Source: Verrucomicrobiaceae bacterium
GTDB taxonomy: Bacteria > Verrucomicrobiota > Verrucomicrobiia > Verrucomicrobiales > Akkermansiaceae
DNA: 64,000 nt
Direction: 5' to 3'
Assembly (NCBI GenBank): GCA_027491155.1
Contig: JAIXWR010000039.1
Coordinates: forward strand, 124,001-188,000
In this document: positions 7,626-16,198 of the stretch, piece by piece
Position numbering within the stretch: the first letter of the stretch is position 1
Layout of the letters: each line of letters opens with the position of its first letter
Notes under the pieces: model-generated
What the model was told of the DNA's origin: nothing
Seen by the model: only the letters and a program-made list of their open reading frames with translations
Database searches by the model: none
Made by a program: the position numbers and the translations under genes

Positions 7626-10226
7626 ATGAAAGCCCTCGCCCTTTCCCTGCTCGCCCTCACCCCGCTGGTGATCGCCAATGACACCGCCTGGCCGCCGGTC
7701 ACCCCCGAGGCCAAGCCCTGGACCCGCTGGTGGTGGCTCGGCAGCGGCGTCGACGCGGCGAATCTCACCCGCGAGCTCGAAGCTTTTTCAAAAGCCGGCA
7801 TCGGCGGCGTCGAGATCTGCCCGATCTACGGCGCGAAGGGCTACGAGGCCCGCGACCTGCCCTTCCTTTCCGAAAAGTGGACCGCCGCCTACGCCCACAC
7901 CGCGAAGGAGACCGCCCGCCTCGGCATGGGCGTCGACCTCACCACCGGCACCGGCTGGCCCTTCGGCGGCCCGCAGGTGACGGACGCGGATGCCTCCGCC
8001 TCGCTTGAAAGCATCAAATCCAAAGCAACCGGCGGCCTGGCCGTCACCCTCGCCCTGCCCAAGGGCCAAGTGGAAGTCCTCTCCGCCTGGCCCGACCAAG
8101 GCGACCCCGTCGACTTGCTCCCCCACGTCAAATCCGGCCGCCTCGAATGGACCGCCCCCGCCGGCAACTGGCGCATCCACGGCCTGGTTTCCAAGCATGG
8201 CATCCAGAAAGTGAAGCGCGCTGCTCCCGGCGGGGCCGGCTGGGTGCTCGATCCCTTCTCGACCACCTCCATCGACCGCTACCTGAAGTCCTTCGACCCC
8301 GCCCTCGACCGCCCCGAAGTCCCCGAGCCGCGCGCCCACTTCCACGACTCCTTCGAATACTACGGCGCGGGCTGGGCCGACGACCTCTTCACGAAATTCC
8401 AGCAGCTCCGCGGCTACGACCTCCGCACCCAGCTCCCCGCCTTCCACGGCGAAGGCGAGCCCGACACCGTCGCCCGCGTCCGCGCCGACTACCGCGAAAC
8501 CCTCAGCGACCTCCACCGCGACTACCTCGCCCAGTGGCACGATTGGGCGAAGGCACGCGGCAGCCTCACCCGCAACCAGGCCCACGGCTCGCCCGGCAAC
8601 CTGCTCGACCACTACGCCGTCGCCGACATCCCCGAAACCGAGATCTTCCGCCACGTCGACGAGGCGCAGATCCCGATGCTCCAGTTCGCCGCTTCCGCCG
8701 CCCACCTCACCGGCAAGAAGCTCGTCTCCGCGGAAACCTTCACCTGGCTCGGCGAGCATTTCCAAGTCACCCCCGCCGCGCTCAAGGAAGCCGCCGACTT
8801 CGTCTGGCTCGGCGGCGTGAACCACATCCTCTTCCACGGCATCCCCTACTCGCCGCAGGACGCCCCCTGGCCCGGCTGGCTGTTCTACGCTTCCACCCAC
8901 ATGGGCCCGAACGGCGGCTTGTGGAAAGACCTGCCTGCCTTCAATGCCTACATCACCCGGGTCCAATCGGTGCTCCAGTCCGGGGAGCCCGAGAGCGGCG
9001 TACTGCTCTATTTCCCCATCCACGACATCTGGCATTCGGGCGAAGAGAAACTGCCCCTCTTCACCATGCACAACCAGGACCAGTGGCTTTATCCGACATC
9101 GTTCTATCGGACCGCGATGGCCCTGCGAAAAGCCGGGATCCCGTGTGAGTTCGTCTCGGACAGAATGCTTGCCTCCGCCACTGTTGAAAACGGCGAAATC
9201 AGAATCGGAGGGCGCTCGCATGGGGTTCTTTTTGTCCCCGAAACGAAGTTCATGCCGGTCGAGACTGCCAAACACCTGCTGAAGATCGAAAAGTCCTCGT
9301 CCGAGCGAACTCACATCTCGTTTGTCGGCGCATTTCCCAACGACGTTCCCGGCCTCTTTGATCTGACTGGCCGGCGCGCTGAATTGGCGCGGATCCGGAA
9401 GGAATTCGAAGACATAGGGATCGAGCCGTTTGGTAATTTCCCCAAGAACGAGCTTTCTGAAAAGGGACTGCGGCAGGTGAATCGAAGTCATCCCGATGGA
9501 AGCAGTCTGTTCTTCGTCAATTGCTCTACTTCCCGCTTCGATCAGGTGATCTCGCTTGGGATGGAAACCAAATCGGCAGTCGTATTCGATCCTTGGAGCG
9601 GCCGAAGTGGAGTCGCCGACATCGCGCGTGGGTTCCGCCTCGTCCTCGCCCCCGGCGAATCCCGCATCGTCCGCACCTATTCTAACAAGCAAGCCACCGG
9701 CCCGCGCTGGACCGATCCCGAACCCGCCGGCGATCCCATTCCTCTAACAGGCACCTGGCAGGTCCGCTTCCTCGACGGCGGGCCCGCCCTCCCGCCGCCC
9801 TTCGAAACCCCCACCCTCGCCTCCTGGACCACCCAACCCGGCGATGCCTACCGCAACTTCTCCGGCACCGCGGTCTACCGTCTGGAGTTCGACGCGAAGG
9901 ACCTCACCAAGGCCCTGCTCGACCTCGGCGAGATCGCCCACACCGCGAAAGTCCGACTCAACGGCAAGCCCGCCGGCACCTGCTGGGCCCCGCCGCACCG
10001 GCTCGACCTCAGCGGCCTGTTAGAGAAGGGAAAGAACGTGCTCGAAGTCGAAGTCACCAACCTCGCCGCCAACCGCATCGCCGACCTTGACCGCCGCAAG
10101 GTCGAGTGGAAGGCCTTCCACGAGATCAACTTCGTCAACATCGACTACAAGCCCTTCGACGCCGCCGTCTGGCCAGCCCTCCCCTCCGGCCTCCTCGGCC
10201 CCGTGAAGCTCATCCCCCTCCGCTAG
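7626..10226 (+). CDS. Secreted alpha-L-rhamnosidase, GH106 family
   Basis: This is a protein of about 866 residues with a signal peptide (MKALALSLLALTPLVIA). It opens with the GH106 hallmark PWTRWWWLGSGVDAANLTRELEAF, GGVEICPIYG and the barrel region MGVDLTTGTGWPFGGPQVTD. Further conserved-looking blocks are DSFEYYGAGWADDLF, LTGKKLVSAETFTWLGEHF and GGVNHILFHGIPYSP. The C-terminal part (about residues 690-866) is a beta-sandwich of galactose-binding type with LDLGEIAHTAKVRLNGKP. It should cleave alpha-L-rhamnose from rhamnogalacturonan or related glycans in the periplasm or outside. The ATG at 7626 gives the signal peptide. Bases about 9075-9637 (residues about 484-670) have visibly lower GC and different codon use than the rest of the gene. 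It lies divergent from parC. Confidence 0.9.
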   Translation: MKALALSLLALTPLVIANDTAWPPVTPEAKPWTRWWWLGSGVDAANLTRELEAFSKAGIGGVEICPIYGAKGYEARDLPFLSEKWTAAYAHTAKETARLGMGVDLTTGTGWPFGGPQVTDADASASLESIKSKATGGLAVTLALPKGQVEVLSAWPDQGDPVDLLPHVKSGRLEWTAPAGNWRIHGLVSKHGIQKVKRAAPGGAGWVLDPFSTTSIDRYLKSFDPALDRPEVPEPRAHFHDSFEYYGAGWADDLFTKFQQLRGYDLRTQLPAFHGEGEPDTVARVRADYRETLSDLHRDYLAQWHDWAKARGSLTRNQAHGSPGNLLDHYAVADIPETEIFRHVDEAQIPMLQFAASAAHLTGKKLVSAETFTWLGEHFQVTPAALKEAADFVWLGGVNHILFHGIPYSPQDAPWPGWLFYASTHMGPNGGLWKDLPAFNAYITRVQSVLQSGEPESGVLLYFPIHDIWHSGEEKLPLFTMHNQDQWLYPTSFYRTAMALRKAGIPCEFVSDRMLASATVENGEIRIGGRSHGVLFVPETKFMPVETAKHLLKIEKSSSERTHISFVGAFPNDVPGLFDLTGRRAELARIRKEFEDIGIEPFGNFPKNELSEKGLRQVNRSHPDGSSLFFVNCSTSRFDQVISLGMETKSAVVFDPWSGRSGVADIARGFRLVLAPGESRIVRTYSNKQATGPRWTDPEPAGDPIPLTGTWQVRFLDGGPALPPPFETPTLASWTTQPGDAYRNFSGTAVYRLEFDAKDLTKALLDLGEIAHTAKVRLNGKPAGTCWAPPHRLDLSGLLEKGKNVLEVEVTNLAANRIADLDRRKVEWKAFHEINFVNIDYKPFDAAVWPALPSGLLGPVKLIPLR

Positions 10227-10248
10227 CTCAAACAGGGGCCGCAGGCCC

Positions 10249-10287
10249 CACCGGGTGCGCGGAGGCTCCGCCCCGCAGAACGGTCCC
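10249..10287 (+). repeat. Dispersed 39-base intergenic repeat, copy 1
   Basis: The 39 bases starting CACCGGGTGCGCGGAGGCTC and ending GAACGGTCCC match an inverted copy at 10444-10482 (36 of 39) and a third copy at 55483-55520. They lie in the 276-base gap after the GH106 gene. That gap holds a further partial echo (CACCGGGTGCAAGCCTCCCG at about 10358-10377) and no convincing gene. Confidence 0.75.
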
Positions 10288-10443
10288 TTCAGCTTCGCTG
10301 CCGGTTGAAGTCCTCGTCGCCCATTCAGCCGTCCCCGCCCCTTCTTCGCGCTACAGGCCTCACCGGGTGCAAGCCTCCCGCCCGCAGAAGCACCGGGTGG
10401 TCGCGCTGCGGTGAAACGGACGCAAATGGAAAGCAGGGCTCGA

Positions 10444-10482
10444 GGGACCATCCTGCGGGGCGGAGCCTCCGCGCACCCGGTG
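10444..10482 (-). repeat. Dispersed 39-base intergenic repeat, copy 2 (inverted)
   Basis: This is the reverse complement of copy 1 with three adjacent differences (GAT in place of AAC near the end). With copy 1 it forms a head-to-head pair about 155 bases apart, able to fold into one long hairpin, like a REP doublet. Confidence 0.75.
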
Positions 10483-10502
10483 CGCTCCGCTTCGTATCCC
10501 CC

Positions 10503-10697
10503 TCACTCCTCCTCCAGCTTCGGCAACTTCGCCAGCAGCCGCTTCTGCTCGTGCGGCTTCAACCGCGACGCATCCCGGATCTCCCACCCCGTCGCCTGGC
10601 AATACGCGCAATCCGTCGATCCCGTCCGCCCCAGCCCCGAACAAGAGGGACAGGGAAACGCGATGCGGATGTCGGTCAAGGTGCGGGGCTTTTCCAT
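10503..10697 (-). CDS. Small DnaJ-type zinc-binding protein
   Basis: This is a protein of about 64 residues starting MEKPRTLTD (or 70 from the ATG at 10715). It has two Cys pairs in [15 protein letters not shown] and [11 protein letters not shown], the CxxCxGxG / CxxCxxxG spacing of DnaJ-type zinc fingers. The tail is basic, then acidic ([16 protein letters not shown]). Similar minimal zinc-finger proteins may act as co-chaperone-like or metal-binding factors; the role is unknown. It is convergent with nothing and divergent from the hydrolase at 10800, so the 100 bases between may hold both promoters. The reading frame continues upstream through the neighbouring gene's antisense strand, which is not coding. 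Confidence 0.6.
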   Translation of the reverse strand: MEKPRTLTDIRIAFPCPSCSGLGRTGSTDCAYCQATGWEIRDASRLKPHEQKRLLAKLPKLEEE

Positions 10698-10799
10698 CGG
10701 GCTCGGCGGCAGCATGACCCGATCCCGCCGCGCAGTGCAACCGAAGCCTTTGCCTCTCATCCCCCGCAACATCCCCCACTCCCGCGGCGTTTCCTCCCG

Positions 10800-11696
10800 A
10801 TGGACCGAAAAACCGCCAAGGACTTCCCCCAGGAACTGCTCGATCTCTACGACGAATACGTTCACGGCCAGGTCGGGCGACGCGGCTTCCTCGACCGCGC
10901 CTCGCGCTTCGCCGTCGGCGGCGTCACCGCGGCCGGCCTGCTCGCGGCGCTGAGCCCGAAATACGCCCTCGCCCAGCAGGTGGCGAAGGACGACGAACGG
11001 ATCACCGTTTCCTACGAAACTTACGACTCCCCGGCCGGCGGCGGCAAGATGCGCGGCTACCTCGCCCGTCCGGCGAAGGCCGAAGGAAAGCTCCCCGGCG
11101 TGATCGTCATCCACGAGAACCGCGGGCTGAATCCCTACATCGAGGACGTCACCCGGCGGCTCGCGGTCGCCGGTTTCGTCGCCTTCGCCCCCGATGCCCT
11201 GACGCCCCTCGGCGGCTATCCCGGCAGCGATGACGAAGGCCGCGCGCTCCAAGCGAAGCGCAAGGGCGAGGAGATGACCGAGGACTTCGTCGCCGCCGCC
11301 AAATGGCTGCACACCCACACCCTCTGCAACGGCAAGGTCGGCGCGGTCGGCTTCTGCTTCGGCGGCGGCATGGCAAACACCCTCGCGGTCCGCCTGCCCG
11401 ACCTCATCCGCGCCGCGGTCCCCTTCTACGGCGGCCAACCCGCCGCGGCCGAGGTCCCGAAGATCAAGGCCGCGATCCTGCTCCAGTTCGCCGAGAACGA
11501 CGAGCGCGTGAACGCCGGTTGGCCCGCCTACGAGGAGGCGCTCAAGAAGGCCGGCGTGAAATATACCGCCCACCACTACCCCGGCACCAACCACGGCTTC
11601 CACAACGACACCACCCCGCGCTACGACGAAGCCGCCGCGAAGCTCGCCTGGCAACGCACGCTCGAGTTCTTCAACAAGGAACTCGCCGGGAAGTAG
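10800..11696 (+). CDS. Exported dienelactone hydrolase family protein
   Basis: This 298-residue alpha/beta hydrolase has a Tat-type export signal: [16 protein letters not shown] and a hydrophobic stretch follow a longer N-region. The hydrolase part has [19 protein letters not shown] (the Glu-bearing loop), a nucleophile elbow GFCFGGGM with Cys in place of Ser, AENDERV with the Asp, and [10 protein letters not shown] with the His. This is the Cys-Asp-His triad of dienelactone hydrolases. The substrate is not known; such proteins hydrolyse lactones or small esters. The start at 10800 was chosen because it leads straight into the Tat signal. The gene stands alone. Confidence 0.88.
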   Translation: MDRKTAKDFPQELLDLYDEYVHGQVGRRGFLDRASRFAVGGVTAAGLLAALSPKYALAQQVAKDDERITVSYETYDSPAGGGKMRGYLARPAKAEGKLPGVIVIHENRGLNPYIEDVTRRLAVAGFVAFAPDALTPLGGYPGSDDEGRALQAKRKGEEMTEDFVAAAKWLHTHTLCNGKVGAVGFCFGGGMANTLAVRLPDLIRAAVPFYGGQPAAAEVPKIKAAILLQFAENDERVNAGWPAYEEALKKAGVKYTAHHYPGTNHGFHNDTTPRYDEAAAKLAWQRTLEFFNKELAGK

Positions 11697-11982
11697 ACCG
11701 GATGACCGAGGCAACCCCACATCCATTCGAAGCTTGGCTCGGCCCATCCGCTTCACTAAATGCGAGCTGTGACTCTGAGGCACAAACCCCACCCCGACCG
11801 GGTCGCCTCCCATGGGCAACCCTCCGATGAGGTCGGCGCGCCACCGGAGAGTTCAGAATTTTCCAAGCTGTACTTCTTCGAGTAAATTTTAGCCCGTCAA
11901 GGTTTACGAAGTGGGCGCGCTCTGCCCTGAGGACGATTCATGCCCAATGGCCCCGATATTCTGATTATTAGAATCCATTCCG

Positions 11983-12561
11983 CTATGGCATCCCGAAATA
12001 AAACGCGCTCTTCTTGAGATACCTCCGCGCCTCGGATATCGGCATATTCCATCCATAGCATTCTTTGCTGACTGAAATCATTGCATCAATAATTGATACA
12101 TCATCAAGCCGGGAACCGAAAAATCGACCAGAGATTAAATCTTTCGATATCATGGAATACCCAAAATCACCCGCGCTGGAAAAATCGCGGAGAACCTTGT
12201 CCAGCAATTCGCATGGCGATAACCCGAGCCATCTCGGGATATGATCAATCTCAACTCCCTCAAGACAAACTCCAACAATATCATTAAAAATTGGCTGAAT
12301 CGGAAAATTTCCGTTTTCTCTAAAAAACTCTGACATTTCTTTCCGCGTTACGCGCGTGCATCTAGGTTCAAGCTGGAAAATCGCGATGCGCGATTTAAGC
12401 AATATTTCTCGCAAGCCATCAACCAGGCTGCAAGCTGCTTCTATATCAGATAAAGTCACTTTAAATAGATACTTATCTTCTTTGGACCAAATGACCCTAG
12501 CACCAAGCTTCTCAGCCGAGCATTCAATGATCTCTATCACATCTCGATTGATGTTACTCAT
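11983..12561 (-). CDS. Orphan hypothetical protein in AT-rich DNA
   Basis: This 192-residue protein has no family I recognise. It has no signal peptide or membrane segment and is of mixed alpha/beta composition, with several Cys (IIECSAEK, EAACSLVDG, SPCELLDK) and a tail ARRYLKKSAFYFGMP. Base composition is clearly more AT-rich than every neighbour, with A/T-ending codons throughout, and the 280 bases upstream of its stop are also AT-richer. That suggests recent acquisition. A contact-dependent or type VI immunity protein (often orphaned, AT-rich, about 150-200 residues, SMI1/Imm-like) is one possibility, but no toxin gene is next to it. Confidence 0.6.
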   Translation of the reverse strand: MSNINRDVIEIIECSAEKLGARVIWSKEDKYLFKVTLSDIEAACSLVDGLREILLKSRIAIFQLEPRCTRVTRKEMSEFFRENGNFPIQPIFNDIVGVCLEGVEIDHIPRWLGLSPCELLDKVLRDFSSAGDFGYSMISKDLISGRFFGSRLDDVSIIDAMISVSKECYGWNMPISEARRYLKKSAFYFGMP

Positions 12562-13048
12562 GATTGATTCAATATTGCGGGAAATACCTCCTTAGGCCGG
12601 CCGTTCCGATCGGATTATCCACGGCGATACGGTAGTCAAGCCCGCAATTTGCCGCAACCTCACTTTGCCGTTTAAATCCTCGGGGGCCTAATCCTCGGGG
12701 GGCCTTGAATTCTGAATCCCGCATGTGAAGCGGCACGGTAGCAGGAAGGATGAATGCGAATGGTGTGGGGCAGGTCGTCGTTGATTCGCCTCCAGCGCAA
12801 TAGGGGGACCCGGAAGCTGCGACGAGTTGCGTCCCGTCCTTTCCGGATGGGGCTCCACCCGCCGACTCGCACGCACGGCCCGGACAGTGCTCCTGGCAGC
12901 GTGCTTTGGGGGTCGAACTTTCATGGCCGCGTTTATATCATGCCTTAAGCGGCGACAAGATTTGAATAAACGACCGATGCCTCAAAGGAGCCCTCCAAGA
13001 ATCCAAGTGACCACGACGACCAGCCGTCACAAGCTCCCTCCCACCCGC
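12562..13048. other. 487-base gap between genes with short repeats
   Basis: No convincing gene is seen. At 12675-12705 two near-identical copies of AATCCTCGGGGGCCT stand back to back. The stretch 12727-12950 has open frames on both strands (for example 12688-12924 minus) but they are Arg/Pro/Ser-rich with no start signal, which is usual for GC-rich noncoding DNA. The AT-rich composition of the orphan gene ends near 12600, so the boundary of a transferred segment may lie here. Confidence 0.5.
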
Positions 13049-13759
13049 ATGATGCCCCTCACCCTGCCCGCCGACTACCCGCGAATCCGGGTCGTCGACA
13101 CCTTCGAAGCCCTGCTCGCCACGCCCTTCGCCGACGGCATCAACGCCCTCTGCTGGCCGCGCGAGCTGCCAGGCAACTTTGCCGAAGTGATCGCCCTGCT
13201 TCCCGCCGCCGACGGCATCCTCCCGCTCGACGAAGCCACGCTTGAAAGCCTCCCCGTCAGCCCCGCCGGACGCATCGCCATCGACTTCATGCTCGCCGAC
13301 CTCCGCCGGCTCCGCGACCACGACCGCGATCCCGTCCTCAACCGCATCGACGGCTACCCCCGCGACGAGGATCCCGGCCCGGTCGCCACCGACGTCATGT
13401 CCTTCCACGCCGACAGCGCCCCGGTCGAGGCCGACACCTGGCTCTGCACCTACCACGGTGCCTGCAGCGAAGGCCTGCGCAATGACGAGGCGCTGAAGAA
13501 GGTCGACATTCCCGAACTCCGCGCGGCGCTCCTCGCGGAGTTCGGCGGCGACGACGACGCGGACTTCGCGGAATATCTCAGCGAACTCCACTACGACCTT
13601 CACTACGCCGCCGCCCCCGGCGCGAAGCCCTTTCCCTTCGGCATCGGCCACCTCTGGCGCATCGCCGTCGACTGGCCCGGCAGCCCCGTCCCGCCCTGCG
13701 TCCATCGCGCGCCGGACACCCGGCCCGGCGATCCGCCCCGGCTGCTGCTGATCAGTTGA
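13049..13759 (+). CDS. DUF1826-like protein, unknown function
   Basis: This is a cytoplasmic protein of about 236 residues. The middle has VMSFHADSAPVEADTWLCTYHGACSEGL and the end has CVHRAPDTRPGDPPRLLLI. A His-x-Asp in a beta-strand, a TY-x-G block and a late His-Arg are the layout of DUF1826 proteins, which look like small cupin / 2-oxoglutarate-oxygenase-like folds. The match is from memory of the pattern only. The start is one of two adjacent ATGs (13049, 13052) after a long noncoding leader. There are no operon partners. Confidence 0.55.
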   Translation: MMPLTLPADYPRIRVVDTFEALLATPFADGINALCWPRELPGNFAEVIALLPAADGILPLDEATLESLPVSPAGRIAIDFMLADLRRLRDHDRDPVLNRIDGYPRDEDPGPVATDVMSFHADSAPVEADTWLCTYHGACSEGLRNDEALKKVDIPELRAALLAEFGGDDDADFAEYLSELHYDLHYAAAPGAKPFPFGIGHLWRIAVDWPGSPVPPCVHRAPDTRPGDPPRLLLIS

Positions 13760-13943
13760 AGCGGGGCCGCAGGGAAGGCCTCCACCCCGAAGAGTCGGAA
13801 CAACGAAAACAGCGAAACTCCGCGAAATTTAAAGCCAGGGTAGCCCTCTTCCGAAAACCCGCAGGGTTAAGCCTGCCATTTTCCCGCCTCTTCATTTTCG
13901 ACCATTTCGCCACTTTCGTTGTTCCCGTCAGTGTCCCCCGGCT

Positions 13944-13989
13944 TACCCCATAGAGGGTACGCGACATGGAACCGGACCGCGGCCATGAT
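13944..13989 (+). promoter_or_regulatory. NarL-type 7-2-7 site and promoter of the pectin esterase-lyase operon
   Basis: TACCCCA-TA-GAGGGTA (13944-13959) is an inverted repeat in exact 7-2-7 layout. One base later comes GCGACA (13961-13966), and 17 bases further CATGAT (13984-13989), a possible -35/-10 pair. Transcription would begin at the ATG at 13997 or one base before it. The fixed distance between site and -35 is the same at 22012, 29409 and 33145. Confidence 0.6.
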
Positions 13990-13996
13990 TCCCGCC

Positions 13997-16198
13997 ATGC
14001 GCACCCTGCTCCGCATTCTCCTCGCCTGCTGCCTGACGGCCGCCGCCTGGGGAAAACCCTCCCTTATCATCCTCGGCGACTCCACCGTCCGCAACCAGAC
14101 CGCCGGCACCCGCGGCTGGGGCGATCCGCTGGTCGCGCGTTTCGATCCCGCGAAGATCGAAGTCGTCAACCGCGCCATCGGCGGCCGCAGCAGCCGGACT
14201 TTCCTCACCGAAGGCCGCTGGGACGCGGTCCTCGCGAACCTCAAGCCAGGCGATTTCGTCCTGATGCAGTTCGGCCACAACGACGGCGGCGCACTCAACG
14301 ACGACCGCTGCCGCGCCTCGATCCGCGGCAATGGCGACGAGAGCGAGGACATCGTCCGCAAGACCGACGGCCAGCCCGAGACCGTCCACAGCTTCGGCTG
14401 GTACCTGCGGAAATACATCGCCGAGACCAAGGCCAAGGGCGCCACCCCGATCGTCCTCTCGCTGATCCCGCGGAACCTTTGGAAGGACGGCAAGATCGGC
14501 CGCTCCACCGACAGCCACGGCGGCTGGGCCAAGCAAGCCGCGGAGCAAGGCGGGGCGCTCTTCATCGACTTCAACACCCTCCTCGCCGACCGCTACGAGT
14601 CGCTGGGCGAGGAAAAGCTCACCGCCCTCTTCGCCCCCGGCGACCACACCCACCCCAACGCCGCCGGGGCCGAACTCAACGCCACCGTCCTTGCCGCCGC
14701 ACTCCGCCCGACCCTGCTCGGCCAGCACCTGCTCCCCGCCGAGCTCTGGCTGCCGCGGGTCTTCTCCGACCACATGGTCCTCCAGCGCGACACGCCGCTC
14801 CCGGTCTGGGGCCGCGCCACGCCGGGCACCACCGTCACCGCCAGCATCGCCGGCCTGAGCGCCAGCACCACCGCCGGTGAAGACGGCCGCTTCCGCATCG
14901 ACCTCCCCGCCCTGCCTGCCGGCGGACCCCACGAGCTCAAGGTCGCAACCTCCGATGCCTCTCGTACTTTCACCGACGTCCTGATCGGCGAAGTCTGGCT
15001 CTGCTCCGGCCAGTCGAACATGGACTTCTCCCTCGCCAAAACCGCCAAGCGATCCTTCGCCGGGGCGACGAATTGGGAGCAGGAAGTCGCCAAGGCCGAT
15101 CACCCGCAGATCCGCGAGTTCAAGGCGGAGTGGGCCATGACCGAAGACCCGCAACCCGAGCTTGAAGGCGCTTGGAAGCCCTGCACTCCGGAAACCGCCG
15201 GGGATTTCTCCGCCGTCGCCTACTTCTTCGCCCGCGAGCTGCAGAAGGAACTCGGCGTCCCCGTCGGCCTCGTCACCACCGCCTTCGGGGCCAGCACGGC
15301 GGAAGCGTGGATCAGCCGGGAAAAACTCGCCGCCGATCCCGCCTTCAAGCCGCTGCACGATGCCTTCTGGAAAAAGTTCATCGCCTACCGCGACAGCCCG
15401 AAGCCCTTCGCCGACTACGGCACCGCCATGGCGAAATGGACCGCTTCTAACAAAAGCGGCCGCGCCCCGCGCCATCCCGACCCCATCCAGGACCAGCACA
15501 ATCCGTCCGTCCTCTTCAACGGCATGATCGCCCCGCTCGTCCCCTACGCCATCCGCGGCGCGATCTGGTACCAGGGCGAGTCGAACCTCGGCACGCGCAA
15601 GCTCTACCCCGCGCTGCAGAAAGCCCTCATCGAAGACTGGCGGACCCGCTGGAACACCGACTTCTCCTTCCACTTCGTCCAGCTCGCTCCTTATCAAAAA
15701 GCAAAGCCCGAACCCGCCGACAGCAGCCTCGCCACGATGCGCGAAGCCCAGGCGACATCGCTTTCCCTGCCCAAGACCGGCATGGCCGTGACCCTCGACC
15801 TCGGCGAGGAAAAGGACATCCACCCCCGCAACAAGCATGACGTCGGCAAGCGCCTCGCCCTCCTCGCGCTGAAAAACGACTACGGCAAGGACCTCCCTTC
15901 CCGCGGTCCCGTCTTCAAGACCGCCGAGATCGAAGACGGCCGCATCGTGCTCCACTTCGACACCTCCGACGGCGCGCTCGTCGCGAAGGGCGGCCCGCTG
16001 AAACACTTTGCCATCGCCGGCGACGACCGGAAGTTCGTCTGGGCCGAGGCCGGAATCGAAGGTGACACCGTCGTCGTCTCCAGCCCTGCCGTCCCCCGCC
16101 CCGTCCACGTCCGTTACGCCTGGGCCGACAACCCCGAAGGCGCCAATCTCTTCAACACCGCCGGGCTCCCCGCCGCGCCTTTCCGCACCGATCCGTGA
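13997..16198 (+). CDS. Two-domain SGNH esterase: rhamnogalacturonan acetylesterase plus sialate-O-acetylesterase-like
   Basis: This is a secreted protein of about 733 residues; the signal peptide is MRTLLRILLACCLTAAAWG. Domain 1 (about 22-245) is a CE12-like acetylesterase: LIILGDSTVRN with nucleophile Ser29, FVLMQFGHNDGG, and the Asp/His block APGDHTHPNAAG. Domain 2 (about 250-733) begins with an Ig-like segment (LPRVFSDHMVLQRD) and continues as a sialate O-acetylesterase-type SGNH domain: CSGQSNMDFSL, IWYQGESN and KDIHPRNKHDVG. Two complete esterases on one chain would remove acetyl groups from different positions of acetylated pectin. The next gene starts inside its stop (GTGA). An upstream in-frame ATG at 13985 is possible. 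Confidence 0.9.
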   Translation: MRTLLRILLACCLTAAAWGKPSLIILGDSTVRNQTAGTRGWGDPLVARFDPAKIEVVNRAIGGRSSRTFLTEGRWDAVLANLKPGDFVLMQFGHNDGGALNDDRCRASIRGNGDESEDIVRKTDGQPETVHSFGWYLRKYIAETKAKGATPIVLSLIPRNLWKDGKIGRSTDSHGGWAKQAAEQGGALFIDFNTLLADRYESLGEEKLTALFAPGDHTHPNAAGAELNATVLAAALRPTLLGQHLLPAELWLPRVFSDHMVLQRDTPLPVWGRATPGTTVTASIAGLSASTTAGEDGRFRIDLPALPAGGPHELKVATSDASRTFTDVLIGEVWLCSGQSNMDFSLAKTAKRSFAGATNWEQEVAKADHPQIREFKAEWAMTEDPQPELEGAWKPCTPETAGDFSAVAYFFARELQKELGVPVGLVTTAFGASTAEAWISREKLAADPAFKPLHDAFWKKFIAYRDSPKPFADYGTAMAKWTASNKSGRAPRHPDPIQDQHNPSVLFNGMIAPLVPYAIRGAIWYQGESNLGTRKLYPALQKALIEDWRTRWNTDFSFHFVQLAPYQKAKPEPADSSLATMREAQATSLSLPKTGMAVTLDLGEEKDIHPRNKHDVGKRLALLALKNDYGKDLPSRGPVFKTAEIEDGRIVLHFDTSDGALVAKGGPLKHFAIAGDDRKFVWAEAGIEGDTVVVSSPAVPRPVHVRYAWADNPEGANLFNTAGLPAAPFRTDP

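Noticed and set aside
10227-10800. Upstream extension of the dienelactone hydrolase to 10305
   Set aside because: The extension crosses the 39-base repeats and the opposite-strand zinc-finger gene, and would bury the Tat signal.
12688-12924. Small minus-strand open frame in the 12.6-13.0 kb gap
   Set aside because: Arg/Pro/Ser-rich, no ribosome-binding site, and overlapped by equally open frames on the other strand.
13943-16108. Long open frame (721 codons) on the minus strand
   Set aside because: It lies opposite the two-domain esterase, is Gly/Val/Asp/Glu-rich with no motif, and exists because high-GC genes leave the opposite frame free of stops.
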